A program made the translations under genes and the position numbers. 42,353 nt of DNA from a virus, in IMG/VR virus record IMGVR_UViG_3300031977_003277, positions 1 through 42,353 of that record, one strand, 5' to 3'. Below the pieces are notes generated by a model, which made no database searches, had not been told where the DNA came from, and worked only from the letters and a program-made list of their open reading frames with translations. Of this stretch, positions 5,724 through 11,663 are shown one piece after another. Positions within the stretch are counted from its first letter, which is position 1, and each line of letters opens with the position of its first letter.

Positions 5724-5947
5724 GGCCGGCTCCTGGGTTGCAAGGTGACCACCGTGGTGGGCGCCGGCGCGGCCTGTTGCGCGGCCAGCGCCGCGGCCTT
5801 GAGGCGTTTGCGCTCGGCGGCAAAGGTGCGCGCGAGGTCGGTCTCCCGCAAGCTGTACTTGTTGGCGCGGTTGAGCACGCCGCCGTCGCGCGGCAGGGCC
5901 ACGCTGCGCACGCGCAGATCGCCCAGGTCGTTGGTCCAGGCGTTCAT
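5720..5947 (-). CDS. Small basic early protein
   Basis: 75 residues starting MNAWTNDLGDLRVRSV. The middle reads GVLNRANKYSLRE, followed by a basic helix (ARTFAAERKRLKAAALAAQQ). Unknown function. ATG overlaps the TGA of the upstream gene. Confidence 0.65.
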   Translation of the reverse strand: MNAWTNDLGDLRVRSVALPRDGGVLNRANKYSLRETDLARTFAAERKRLKAAALAAQQAAPAPTTVVTLQPRSRP

Positions 5948-6111
5948 GCTGCGCGCTCCAGCAGGGCGATGAACTGGGCGCCGATGGTCCAGACCGCGAC
6001 CACGATGGCCAGCGCGATGGCCACGCGCGCGGCGCTCACTTCGTACCAGTAGGGCCCGTCGAAAGACGGGATGATGGGCGCGCGATGGCGCGGGATGCGC
6101 GGTGCAGTCAT
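5944..6111 (-). CDS. Small membrane protein, early operon
   Basis: 55 residues with one strong predicted transmembrane helix (ARVAIALAIVVAVWTIGAQF) after a basic N-terminal stretch (RIPRHRAP). Overlaps both neighbours by ATGA. Possibly a host-interaction or superinfection-type membrane protein, but no function is shown. Confidence 0.65.
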   Translation of the reverse strand: MTAPRIPRHRAPIIPSFDGPYWYEVSAARVAIALAIVVAVWTIGAQFIALLERAA

Positions 6112-6314
6112 GGGCGGAACCCTCCAGACCAGCCGAGGAACAACACTGCGGCCAGCGCGGTGCCGATGGAAAAGGCGAGCAGCACGTCGAGCAGCAGCTC
6201 GCGGCGCGGGCGGGTCGATGCGTCGCGCTGGCGGCGGCGGTGCGGCTGCTGCTGCTCGACCACGCGGCCGCGGTCAATGTGGGCGTAGCCGCTGTGTTGG
6301 TGCAGGCGGCTCAT
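6108..6314 (-). CDS. Small membrane protein, early operon
   Basis: 68 residues: a His/Gln/Arg-rich N-terminus (SRLHQHSGYAHIDRGRVVEQ) and a C-terminal transmembrane helix (LLLDVLLAFSIGTALAAVLF). Overlaps its neighbours by four bases each. Its location next to another one-helix protein suggests the two may act together. Confidence 0.62.
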   Translation of the reverse strand: MSRLHQHSGYAHIDRGRVVEQQQPHRRRQRDASTRPRRELLLDVLLAFSIGTALAAVLFLGWSGGFRP

Positions 6315-6625
6315 TGCCGCACCTCCGCTTGCAATGGTTCTGCCGCGAAGGGCAACCCGATGTTCCGCAGATGCCAGCGCACCTTGCTCGCGCGCTGCAT
6401 GCGCGAGGCGGTGCTGTAGCCGCCAGACTTTTCGGCCGCGTAGGCGACATCGAGCACCGAGCGTTCGTGGAGGCGGGCGTGGCGCTCGCATTCGGCCGGT
6501 GACGGCCCGACGGAGACGGCGGCGCCATCACGGATGCACTTGGCGCGAGCGCGCAGATAGCGGGCGCGGCCGGCGTGGTACACGGCCAGCGTGAATTCGT
6601 TGATGTCGGGGGTCGGGCCGGTCAT
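6311..6625 (-). CDS. Hypothetical early protein
   Basis: 104 residues, soluble and basic, largely helical in appearance (HAGRARYLRARAKCIRDG; AECERHARLHERSVLDVAYA). No family is recognised. Embedded in the early operon with four-base overlaps at both ends. Confidence 0.7.
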   Translation of the reverse strand: MTGPTPDINEFTLAVYHAGRARYLRARAKCIRDGAAVSVGPSPAECERHARLHERSVLDVAYAAEKSGGYSTASRMQRASKVRWHLRNIGLPFAAEPLQAEVRQ

Positions 6626-6834
6626 TGCCAGGCCCCCACCGGCACCAGGTTGCCGAAATCGTCGATCACGGCGCGGGTTTGCGGGTACGCCCGCGCATAG
6701 CCGACCAGGCTGATCGGCAGCTCAAGGGTCAGCAGCCATGGCGCCGGGGTGGGCGACCCGAACACGCGATCGACGAAGACCAGCACGCTCGCTTCTTGCG
6801 ACGTCGAGTTCGGGCGGAAGAGGGCCGCGCTCAT
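6622..6834 (-). CDS. Hypothetical early protein
   Basis: 70 residues, beta-rich in appearance (SVLVFVDRVFGSPTPAPW; ISLVGYARAYPQTRAVIDDF). Unknown function. Coupled by four-base overlaps with the genes on either side. Confidence 0.65.
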   Translation of the reverse strand: MSAALFRPNSTSQEASVLVFVDRVFGSPTPAPWLLTLELPISLVGYARAYPQTRAVIDDFGNLVPVGAWQ

Positions 6835-7004
6835 GCCAACGCTCCCGCGACGGTGTCGTCGAAGGCGCGGAACACCCGCACGCGACCGGCGCGCAGGGCG
6901 GCTTCGGTGGCGGTGCGTTCGCGCTGCTGCTGGTCGGTCAGCGGGGCGAAGGGCCAGGGCGGCGTGGCGCCCGGCGTCGGGCTGTGCGGTGCGGTGGGTT
7001 GCAT
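6831..7004 (-). CDS. First gene of the leftward early operon, small protein
   Basis: 57 residues. Pro-rich N-terminus (PTAPHSPTPGATPPWPF), then a Gln/Arg helix. GGAGAGG lies 5 bases before ATG 7004. It sits about 30 bp downstream of the predicted pL start point. Too short for most gene callers, but the ribosome site, operon position and ATGA overlap support it. Confidence 0.65.
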   Translation of the reverse strand: MQPTAPHSPTPGATPPWPFAPLTDQQQRERTATEAALRAGRVRVFRAFDDTVAGALA

Positions 7005-7042
7005 TTGCCTCTCCAGGGCGCCGGGGTGGCGCGATGGGGAGG

Positions 7043-7081
7043 ACTTTAGCGAACGCTTGTCAATCCGTCAAGCGTTTACTT
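7043..7081 (-). promoter_or_regulatory. pL early promoter with repressor operators
   Basis: On the minus strand, -35 TTGACG (7066-7071), 17 bp, -10 TAAAGT (7043-7048). These are the same two hexamers and spacing as pR. The operator CTTTAGCGAACGCTT (7044-7058) covers the -10 and is the exact reverse complement of the pR operator. A related half-site, AAGCGTTTACTT (7070-7081), abuts the -35. Confidence 0.85.
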
Positions 7082-7120
7082 AATCTCTTATCGTGACAGT
7101 TGAAGGTTCCTCCTGGCCCC

Positions 7121-7669
7121 TCATCGTTTGAGCACTTCTTGCATGGCGCCAAAGTAGGCAGCCGGCACTTCAGCTGCGAAAGTCCCATACCGTTCGCCGT
7201 TGAATCTGAGGCGAAGGCCGGTCCCAATGCTCGCGTCGACGATTTCGGGGCTCAACGGAAAACTGACCGCTTCTCCGAGCTGACAACTCGCTCGATAGCA
7301 GCCCAAGGTCGTTCGCTGGAGGCTCACTCCGGGAACGACACCTCCCCCCACCATGCTGGCGCTCTTGTAAAAGCGCCAAGTGCCCGTGTAGATAGCTTGC
7401 AGAACGACTTCCCACTGCGGCCGGCCGCCAGCGTTGGGCTTGGCGGCATGCAGCGCGACATATAGTCTCTCTGAGGTGTCTGGGAAGGGGCCTGTCTGGG
7501 GCGTCCTGAAGATGAGATCTGGCCCGGCGTAATGGGTTGCCGAGTCAAACTCACTGCGCTTGACCGCGATTTGTTCTGTGATTGGCCGCGCCAGATCGAG
7601 GTCAACAGCCCACGCTGCATTGAGGGCGAGCAGAAGTGGTGTGACGACAGTGGGTTTCAATCGGAGCAT
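7121..7669 (-). CDS. Secreted or periplasmic protein downstream of the repressor (moron candidate)
   Basis: 182 residues with a classical signal peptide (basic start MLRLK, hydrophobic core LLLALN, cleavage likely after AWA at residue 21). The mature part contains two Cys (GCYRASCQ) that could form a disulfide. It lies 11 bp after the repressor gene on the same strand, so it would be expressed in the lysogen. Position and export suggest a lysogenic-conversion or superinfection-exclusion factor (inference). No family is recognised. Confidence 0.8.
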   Translation of the reverse strand: MLRLKPTVVTPLLLALNAAWAVDLDLARPITEQIAVKRSEFDSATHYAGPDLIFRTPQTGPFPDTSERLYVALHAAKPNAGGRPQWEVVLQAIYTGTWRFYKSASMVGGGVVPGVSLQRTTLGCYRASCQLGEAVSFPLSPEIVDASIGTGLRLRFNGERYGTFAAEVPAAYFGAMQEVLKR

Positions 7670-7680
7670 GGGATTGCCTC

Positions 7681-8301
7681 CTATAGCGTTCCGTCTAACA
7701 TGCGGTGCCGCGCAACGGCCAGGATGCGCAGGCCGTGAGTTGCAGACTCAAGACTGGGGTAGTCCGGGTTGCGGGCCCACGCCGTCCACTGGCCGCCAAC
7801 GGCGGCCCGATAGACGCGGATATACCGCGCTCCGTGTTTGTCCTCGAGCAGGACGCCGACGCCGGGCGGCGGGTGCCGATTGCCAGCGTCGAAGACAACG
7901 GGCGTGCCTCGCGGGGTGTTGGGCGCCAGCGCGTCGTCTGGCACCGCGCACGTAAAGGTTACCGGTAGATCTGAGCCTGTCGTCATGATTGCCTCCCAGT
8001 TTACGGACGGGGCATCATCGAACGAAGACAGGTTCAACGGCTGAGCAACTGGACGAAATTCCATGTACCCGACTCGGGGCTGTTCGGCGCGCAGTTCCTG
8101 ATCTAGGAATTTCGCTGGTAGTCGAAGTTTCGTCTCCCAATTGCGCGCAGATTTTTCGCCGAAGCTGTAGCCGTTGACGACCTGCGACAGGTAGCTTGCT
8201 TCGCTGGGCGTCAACCCGAATTTCGTCACGACCGCGGCGTGACCGCCATTCGCGGTCACCCACGTTGACAACTGCTGTCGGCGCAGGGTCTGAATGTTCA
8301 T
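7681..8301 (-). CDS. CI-like phage repressor
   Basis: 206 residues. An N-terminal DNA-binding domain (about 8-70; AAVVTKFGLTPSEASYLSQV) is followed by an S24/LexA-like C-terminal domain (from about 115). In the usual GDSM position the sequence reads VPDDALAP, so the catalytic serine of self-cleaving repressors is absent. Induction may therefore not go through RecA-stimulated cleavage. The start at 8301 is only about 7 bases from a TAAAGT -10 box, so the mRNA is probably leaderless. Operators cover its own promoter, pR and pL. Confidence 0.85.
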   Translation of the reverse strand: MNIQTLRRQQLSTWVTANGGHAAVVTKFGLTPSEASYLSQVVNGYSFGEKSARNWETKLRLPAKFLDQELRAEQPRVGYMEFRPVAQPLNLSSFDDAPSVNWEAIMTTGSDLPVTFTCAVPDDALAPNTPRGTPVVFDAGNRHPPPGVGVLLEDKHGARYIRVYRAAVGGQWTAWARNPDYPSLESATHGLRILAVARHRMLDGTL

Positions 8302-8308
8302 GCGATGA

Positions 8309-8324
8309 ACTTTAGCCGCCGCTT
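8309..8324 (-). promoter_or_regulatory. Repressor promoter -10 and overlapping operator
   Basis: Minus-strand -10 TAAAGT (8309-8314) with a poor -35 (GTGAAT region, 8332-8337). CTTTAGCCGCCGCTT (8310-8324) matches the pL/pR operator in 12 of 15 positions. Initiation 6-7 bases on would start the transcript at or near the repressor ATG. Confidence 0.65.
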
Positions 8325-8337
8325 TACAAGTATTCAC

Positions 8338-8366
8338 TTGACGTACGCCTAAGCGTTCGCTAAAGT
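8338..8366 (+). promoter_or_regulatory. pR promoter and operator
   Basis: -35 TTGACG (8338-8343), 17 bp, -10 TAAAGT (8361-8366). The operator AAGCGTTCGCTAAAG (8351-8365) lies between and over the -10. The cro start codon begins only 6 bases after the -10, so transcription should start at or next to the A of ATG. Confidence 0.85.
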
Positions 8367-8372
8367 GCGCGC

Positions 8373-8600
8373 ATGACATTTGGCGAATGGCTGCAAGCCA
8401 AGCCCGGCCGCGCGACTGCTGCGGCATCGTATTTCCGCGTGTCGCTCAGTGCGATCAGCCAGTGGGCGACCAATGGCGTGCCGGTTCGTCGAATGAAGGC
8501 CGTGCGCGACTTCACCGCTGGAGAGGTCACGCTCGAGGTGATGGTCCCGGGCTTGGAAGAGCAAGACATTCCGTCCGAGGAGGCCCGCGATGCAGCGTGA
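8373..8600 (+). CDS. Cro-like (YdaS-type) regulator, leaderless
   Basis: 75 residues with a helix-turn-helix at about 12-40 (TAAASYFRVSLSAISQWATN, then GVPVRRM) of the YdaS/Cro kind that pairs with CI-like repressors. Divergent from the repressor gene across a 71-bp operator region. No ribosome site can exist because the -10 box is six bases away, so it should be translated from a leaderless mRNA. Overlaps the next gene by 11 bases. Confidence 0.85.
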   Translation: MTFGEWLQAKPGRATAAASYFRVSLSAISQWATNGVPVRRMKAVRDFTAGEVTLEVMVPGLEEQDIPSEEARDAA

Positions 8601-8832
8601 TCCGCGGTTTGTCCTGCGCTGCCCGCGCTGCGCCAACGGCACGCTTTCTTGCACGGCGTTCCTGATCGAGTCCGCCGAGCGCTGGTTTTGCCTGCAATGC
8701 GACGCTACCGGTTTGAAGGTCAGGCGGGCGTCTGGCGAATTCGATCTTGTAGAAGTTCCTGTGCCCGCTTCAATGCGTGGCGCTGTAGTTCCTCGATCGT
8801 CAGATGCGCCTGTCGCGGGATCGCCACTGTGA
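8590..8832 (+). CDS. Small zinc-ribbon-like early protein
   Basis: 80 residues with two Cys pairs, CPRC and CLQC, about 25 residues apart, typical of a small zinc ribbon. Preceded by GAGGAGG. The last 37 codons overlap, tail to tail, the minus-strand gene ending at 8720, so the functional part may be only the first ~45 residues. A frameshifted paralogue begins at 9037 with the same ribosome-site and start context. Confidence 0.6.
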   Translation: MQRDPRFVLRCPRCANGTLSCTAFLIESAERWFCLQCDATGLKVRRASGEFDLVEVPVPASMRGAVVPRSSDAPVAGSPL

Positions 8833-8953
8833 GGCTGACTGACTCCAGCGTTTCGTCGCTCTCGTTGCTGATGCGTGCTGCGTGGTGCCACGTGACGAGC
8901 CAGTTCGGCCCCGTCGTGTTCTGGATCTGGAACGGTTGGCCGAGCAAGTTCAT
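8720..8953 (-). CDS. Hypothetical reversed early protein
   Basis: 77 residues starting MNLLGQPFQIQNTTGPNWLV, with a C-terminal amphipathic helix (LTIEELQRHALKRAQELLQD) typical of small phage proteins. It runs against its neighbours and is preceded by a 68-bp leader that is 78% identical to the leader of the reversed gene at 9074-9481. Unknown function. Confidence 0.65.
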   Translation of the reverse strand: MNLLGQPFQIQNTTGPNWLVTWHHAARISNESDETLESVSLTVAIPRQAHLTIEELQRHALKRAQELLQDRIRQTPA

Positions 8954-9021
8954 GGGTGCCCCTGCCGCGAAGGCTGAAGTTGTGGAAAGCGAATGCTGCC
9001 ACGGCTTGGGGCGCCCACCCA
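8954..9021. repeat. Leader repeat copy A
   Basis: These 68 bp align without gaps to 9482-9549 with 15 mismatches. Both copies lie directly upstream of a minus-strand start codon and end in GGGGCGCCCACCCA. They may be a duplicated divergent promoter/leader; on plus, both also open a short frame beginning MGA and containing GRPP. Confidence 0.7.
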
Positions 9022-9036
9022 ACCGGGAGGTGCGCG

Positions 9037-9220
9037 ATGCGGCGTGATCTACAGAGGCCCGTGCGTGGGGTGTTCAGTGTGTGCCGGCAGAGGTGTCCTG
9101 TTCGATGGACTGTCGAAGCGTTGCTATCGCCCGCAACACATCCGCCAGTGGCAGAAACACGACCAGGCGCAGGCATCCGAGCTTCATTGTGGCGGCGACT
9201 TCTTTTGGCGCTCGGCCTGA
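9037..9220 (+). pseudogene. Frameshifted paralogue of the zinc-ribbon-like gene
   Basis: Starts like the gene at 8590: GGGAGG, then GCGCG, then ATG and RGCGTGATC. After about eight codons the ATG frame becomes arginine-rich and featureless. A shift of one base near 9061 opens a frame with CVGCSVC, further Cys and a stop at 9220. Skipping one base would give a coherent Cys-rich protein of about 60 residues. The 3' part overlaps the minus-strand gene ending at 9074. It could instead be a sequencing error or chance. Confidence 0.4.
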
Positions 9221-9481
9221 GCGCAGCTCGATTTGGCTGGCGTCTGTGTGAACGCTCGGCGTTGCCGCTTCGGTTTGCGCATTGGTCGCCGCCGCAAAAA
9301 TCGGCGTGCCCGCGAACTTCAGGCACTGCTCGATGATGTCGGCCAAGCCCCACGCGTTGACGGCCGCGGCCAGTGACCGGCCCTTCGTGTCGCGCACCTC
9401 GAAGCCGACAACCGCCGGATCGGCCGTCGGGTATGTGGCGACGTGCGCCATGCCGTGGATGGTTGCTGGTTTGTTTTTCAT
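9074..9481 (-). CDS. Hypothetical reversed early protein
   Basis: 135 residues starting MKNKPATIHGMAHVATY. The middle contains VVGFEVRDTKGRSLAAAVNA, resembling a small alpha/beta phage protein; no family is recognised. It shares the 68-bp upstream leader with the gene at 8720-8953 but not protein sequence, so the leader rather than the gene was duplicated or kept. Confidence 0.62.
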   Translation of the reverse strand: MKNKPATIHGMAHVATYPTADPAVVGFEVRDTKGRSLAAAVNAWGLADIIEQCLKFAGTPIFAAATNAQTEAATPSVHTDASQIELRSGRAPKEVAATMKLGCLRLVVFLPLADVLRAIATLRQSIEQDTSAGTH

Positions 9482-9549
9482 GGGGGCCCTCGCCGTGAAG
9501 CGTGAAGTGGTGGAACACAGATCGTGCCATGGCGTGGGGCGCCCACCCA
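9482..9549. repeat. Leader repeat copy B
   Basis: Second copy of the 68-bp leader at 8954-9021 (78% identity, no gaps). It lies between the divergent genes 9074-9481 (minus) and 9564-9821 (plus). Confidence 0.7.
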
Positions 9550-9563
9550 CCATCGCCTGACCC

Positions 9564-9821
9564 ATGGCCGACCCCTTCATCGAACTGCGCGGCGACGTCC
9601 TGCGCGAGCACATCGACGTGATCGATGCCGTGGTGCAAGCCACGCCGGGCGCCAGCCGCATGAGCGTGCTGCGGTCGATCGTGGCCGAATGGGTGGAGCG
9701 GGAGGTGCATCGCTCCAGTGTCGTGATGCGCGTCTGGAACGCCAACGGAAGCGCACCGGAGTCCGAGCGGAGTCGGAGCGGAAACGCACCGGAGTCGGGC
9801 CGGAGGAGCGGCGGCACATGA
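9564..9821 (+). CDS. Small early protein, possible DNA-binding
   Basis: 85 residues. The N-terminal half (MADPFIELRGDVLREHIDVI then SRMSVLRSIVAEWVEREVHR) could form a ribbon-helix-helix or similar small fold. The C-terminus is a low-complexity Ser/Glu/Arg repeat (APESERSRSGNAPESGRRSG) built on an imperfect DNA repeat. Weak ribosome site. Unknown function. Confidence 0.5.
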   Translation: MADPFIELRGDVLREHIDVIDAVVQATPGASRMSVLRSIVAEWVEREVHRSSVVMRVWNANGSAPESERSRSGNAPESGRRSGGT

Positions 9822-9933
9822 GCCACGAGCCTCTTTTTTCAGCCCAGCGCGCCGTCGCCGGCACACATCGCGCCGCCGCATGTTGCGCCGGTATCTTGCA
9901 TTGCGTCGGTTCGCAACCGCACGTATGCCGGTC

Positions 9934-10767
9934 ATGAGCGACCTCACCCCCGCGCTCTCCCGCCGCACCGTCGCGCCCGCAATGGCCGCGCGTGGCCTGC
10001 GCTCCGCCGCCGAGCTGGCCGCGGGCAAGCCCTGCGGCACCCGCGTGCGCTATTACGCCGGGTGCCGCTGCAAGCCGTGCCGCAAGGCCAATTCGCTGTA
10101 CGAGGCCGAGCGCGCCGCCGCGAAGGCGCGCGGCGAGGGCAACGGCATTGTCAGCGCGGCGCGCGCGCGTGAGCACCTGGCCTGGCTGTCGTCGCGCGGC
10201 GTGGGCCGCAAAACTGCCGCCGACGCGGCCAAGGTGGCGGCATCGATCGTCAGCAAAATCATCGACGGCCAGCGGCTCAAGATTCGCGCGCAGACCGAGC
10301 GGCGCATCTTGGCCGTGACCGAGGCCACGGCGGCCGATGGCGCCAACATCGACGCGGCGCCGACTTGGCGGCTGCTCGATGAGTTGATCTCTAGCGGCTA
10401 CAGCAAAGCGCACATCGCCCGCGAAATCCGCGGCGGCCCGGCGCGGTCGTTGCAAATATCGCGTAGGCTGGTCGCGGTGCGAACGGCGGCGAGGGTGCGG
10501 CGTGCCTACGAGCGCCTGCGCCTGGCCGACGCCCGAGCCTCGGCGCGGGCATTGGCGCAACTGCGCGAGTTGCGCGACGAGCATTTCCGGCTCTCCACCA
10601 TCCAGCGCTTTGTCGACGAGTTGGCTTTCGCGCGCTGGTGGCCGGCCCCGTCGATCGACCCGAGGCCGTCCGGTGGCCGATGGCCTGGGCCGTCGGGGCT
10701 GACGCATCGGGCCTGCGTGCTGATCGGCGAGCTGCACGCCGAGCTGATCGGGAGCGCCGCTCAATGA
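9934..10767 (+). CDS. HTH protein with Cys-rich N-terminus
   Basis: About 277 residues from ATG 9934; in-frame ATGs at 9880 and 9925 are alternatives and none has a strong ribosome site. Residues about 35-55 hold YYAGCRCKPCRKAN, a compact metal-binding-like motif. Then comes a helix-turn-helix region (SSRGVGRKTAADAAKVAASI then KIIDGQ), similar in style to actinophage HTH proteins. A second helical region precedes the end. Position before the replication genes suggests an early regulator (inference). Confidence 0.7.
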   Translation: MSDLTPALSRRTVAPAMAARGLRSAAELAAGKPCGTRVRYYAGCRCKPCRKANSLYEAERAAAKARGEGNGIVSAARAREHLAWLSSRGVGRKTAADAAKVAASIVSKIIDGQRLKIRAQTERRILAVTEATAADGANIDAAPTWRLLDELISSGYSKAHIAREIRGGPARSLQISRRLVAVRTAARVRRAYERLRLADARASARALAQLRELRDEHFRLSTIQRFVDELAFARWWPAPSIDPRPSGGRWPGPSGLTHRACVLIGELHAELIGSAAQ

Positions 10768-10850
10768 GGCCGCGCGGCGAAGTGCGTATCGCGCTGGGCT
10801 CGGCCCGGCAGGCGCCGCCCGCGGCATGGCCGATTTTTTTCAGAGGGTAA
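10764..10850 (+). CDS. Possible 28-residue coupled ORF
   Basis: ATG overlaps the TGA of the preceding gene and the stop lies 3 bp before the initiator start. It bridges the two genes and may serve translational coupling. Too short to assign; its coding nature is uncertain. Confidence 0.3.
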   Translation: MRPRGEVRIALGSARQAPPAAWPIFFRG

Positions 10851-10853
10851 GCG

Positions 10854-11663
10854 TTGAGCACGCGCGTCATGGCCGATTGCTGGCCACTGCAAATGCCGCC
10901 GACGCCGAAGTCGGTGTTGATCAGCATGGCCGACCAGGCCAATGACCAGGGGGTGTGTTGGCCGTCGGTGGCCACGTTGTGCGAGCGAACCTGTTTCGGT
11001 GAGCGTGCGGTGCGCATGGCGATCCGCTGGCTGGAGGGTGCGGGGTTACTGAGGGTGGAGATCGGCGCGATGCGAGCGAACCGTTACACCGTAACCCCCC
11101 ACCAATTCCGCCGGCCGGTCGATGCGCCGCCGGGCGACCCACCCCGGCACGGCGTGCCCCCCGGCATCTCGTGCCCCCCGGCAGCAGATGCCCCCCAACC
11201 GGCACGAGATGCCGGGGAGGGGGGCACGAGATGCCCCCTAACCGTCATTGAACCGAATTCAATACCCCCCAACCCCCCATTGCCGTTGGCAACGGGGGGC
11301 AAGCCTGGGCCGATCGAAGCCAAACCCAAACGCCAACGCACTGGGGCGCAAGGGTTGACGCTGAGCGATTGGCTCGAGCGGTGCAGGGCCGATGGCGTCA
11401 CGCCGATTCCTGCGCACGACCCGGTGCACGGCTACTGCGAGCGGGTGGGCATTTCGGGCGAGATCCTGGCGCTGCACTGGGCCGAGTTCAAGCTGCGCCG
11501 CAGCGAGGCGGAGAAGCGGCAGGCCGACTGGCCGCGCACGTTCCGCAATTCGGTGCGCGACAACTGGTACCGGCTCTGGTACATCGCCGCCGGCCAGCCG
11601 GCCGAGCTGACCACCACCGGGCGCCAGGCCCTGGCCGCCCACGCCACGCAGGGCGCGCGATGA
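10854..11663 (+). CDS. Replication initiator-like protein (winged helix)
   Basis: 269 residues from TTG 10854, with AGAGGG 8 bases upstream. Residues about 5-80 form a winged-helix domain of the phage replication-initiator kind (MADQANDQGVCWPSVATLCE, then GERAVRMAIRWLEGAGLL). Residues about 85-165 are a proline-rich linker encoded by iteron-like repeats. The C-terminal domain (DWLERCRADGVTPI, then WPRTFRNSVRDNWYRLW) would contact the helicase encoded immediately downstream. Architecture parallels lambda O, whose gene also contains the origin. ATGA overlap with the helicase gene. Confidence 0.8.
   Translation: MSTRVMADCWPLQMPPTPKSVLISMADQANDQGVCWPSVATLCERTCFGERAVRMAIRWLEGAGLLRVEIGAMRANRYTVTPHQFRRPVDAPPGDPPRHGVPPGISCPPAADAPQPARDAGEGGTRCPLTVIEPNSIPPNPPLPLATGGKPGPIEAKPKRQRTGAQGLTLSDWLERCRADGVTPIPAHDPVHGYCERVGISGEILALHWAEFKLRRSEAEKRQADWPRTFRNSVRDNWYRLWYIAAGQPAELTTTGRQALAAHATQGAR
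11146..11235 (+). repeat. Five iterons inside the initiator gene: putative phage origin
   Basis: 13-bp units of the form GGCACGAGATGCC occur at 11146 (variant, inverted-type GGCACGGCGTGCC), 11163 (inverted, exact), 11180 (variant GGCAGCAGATGCC), 11201 (exact) and 11223 (exact). Spacings are 17, 17, 21 and 22 bp. A relatively A/T-richer stretch follows (11238-11263). Repeats in the middle of an initiator gene are the hallmark of lambda-type origins. Confidence 0.75.

Noticed and set aside
8349-10040. 563-residue minus-strand open frame across cro and the early genes
   Set aside because: Arginine/histidine-rich shadow antisense to cro and the 9564 gene; no domain or ribosome site.
11146-11235. 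Short regularly spaced repeats considered as a CRISPR array
   Set aside because: Units are 13 bp with 4-9 bp gaps, in both orientations and inside a coding gene; no cas genes. Fits origin iterons.
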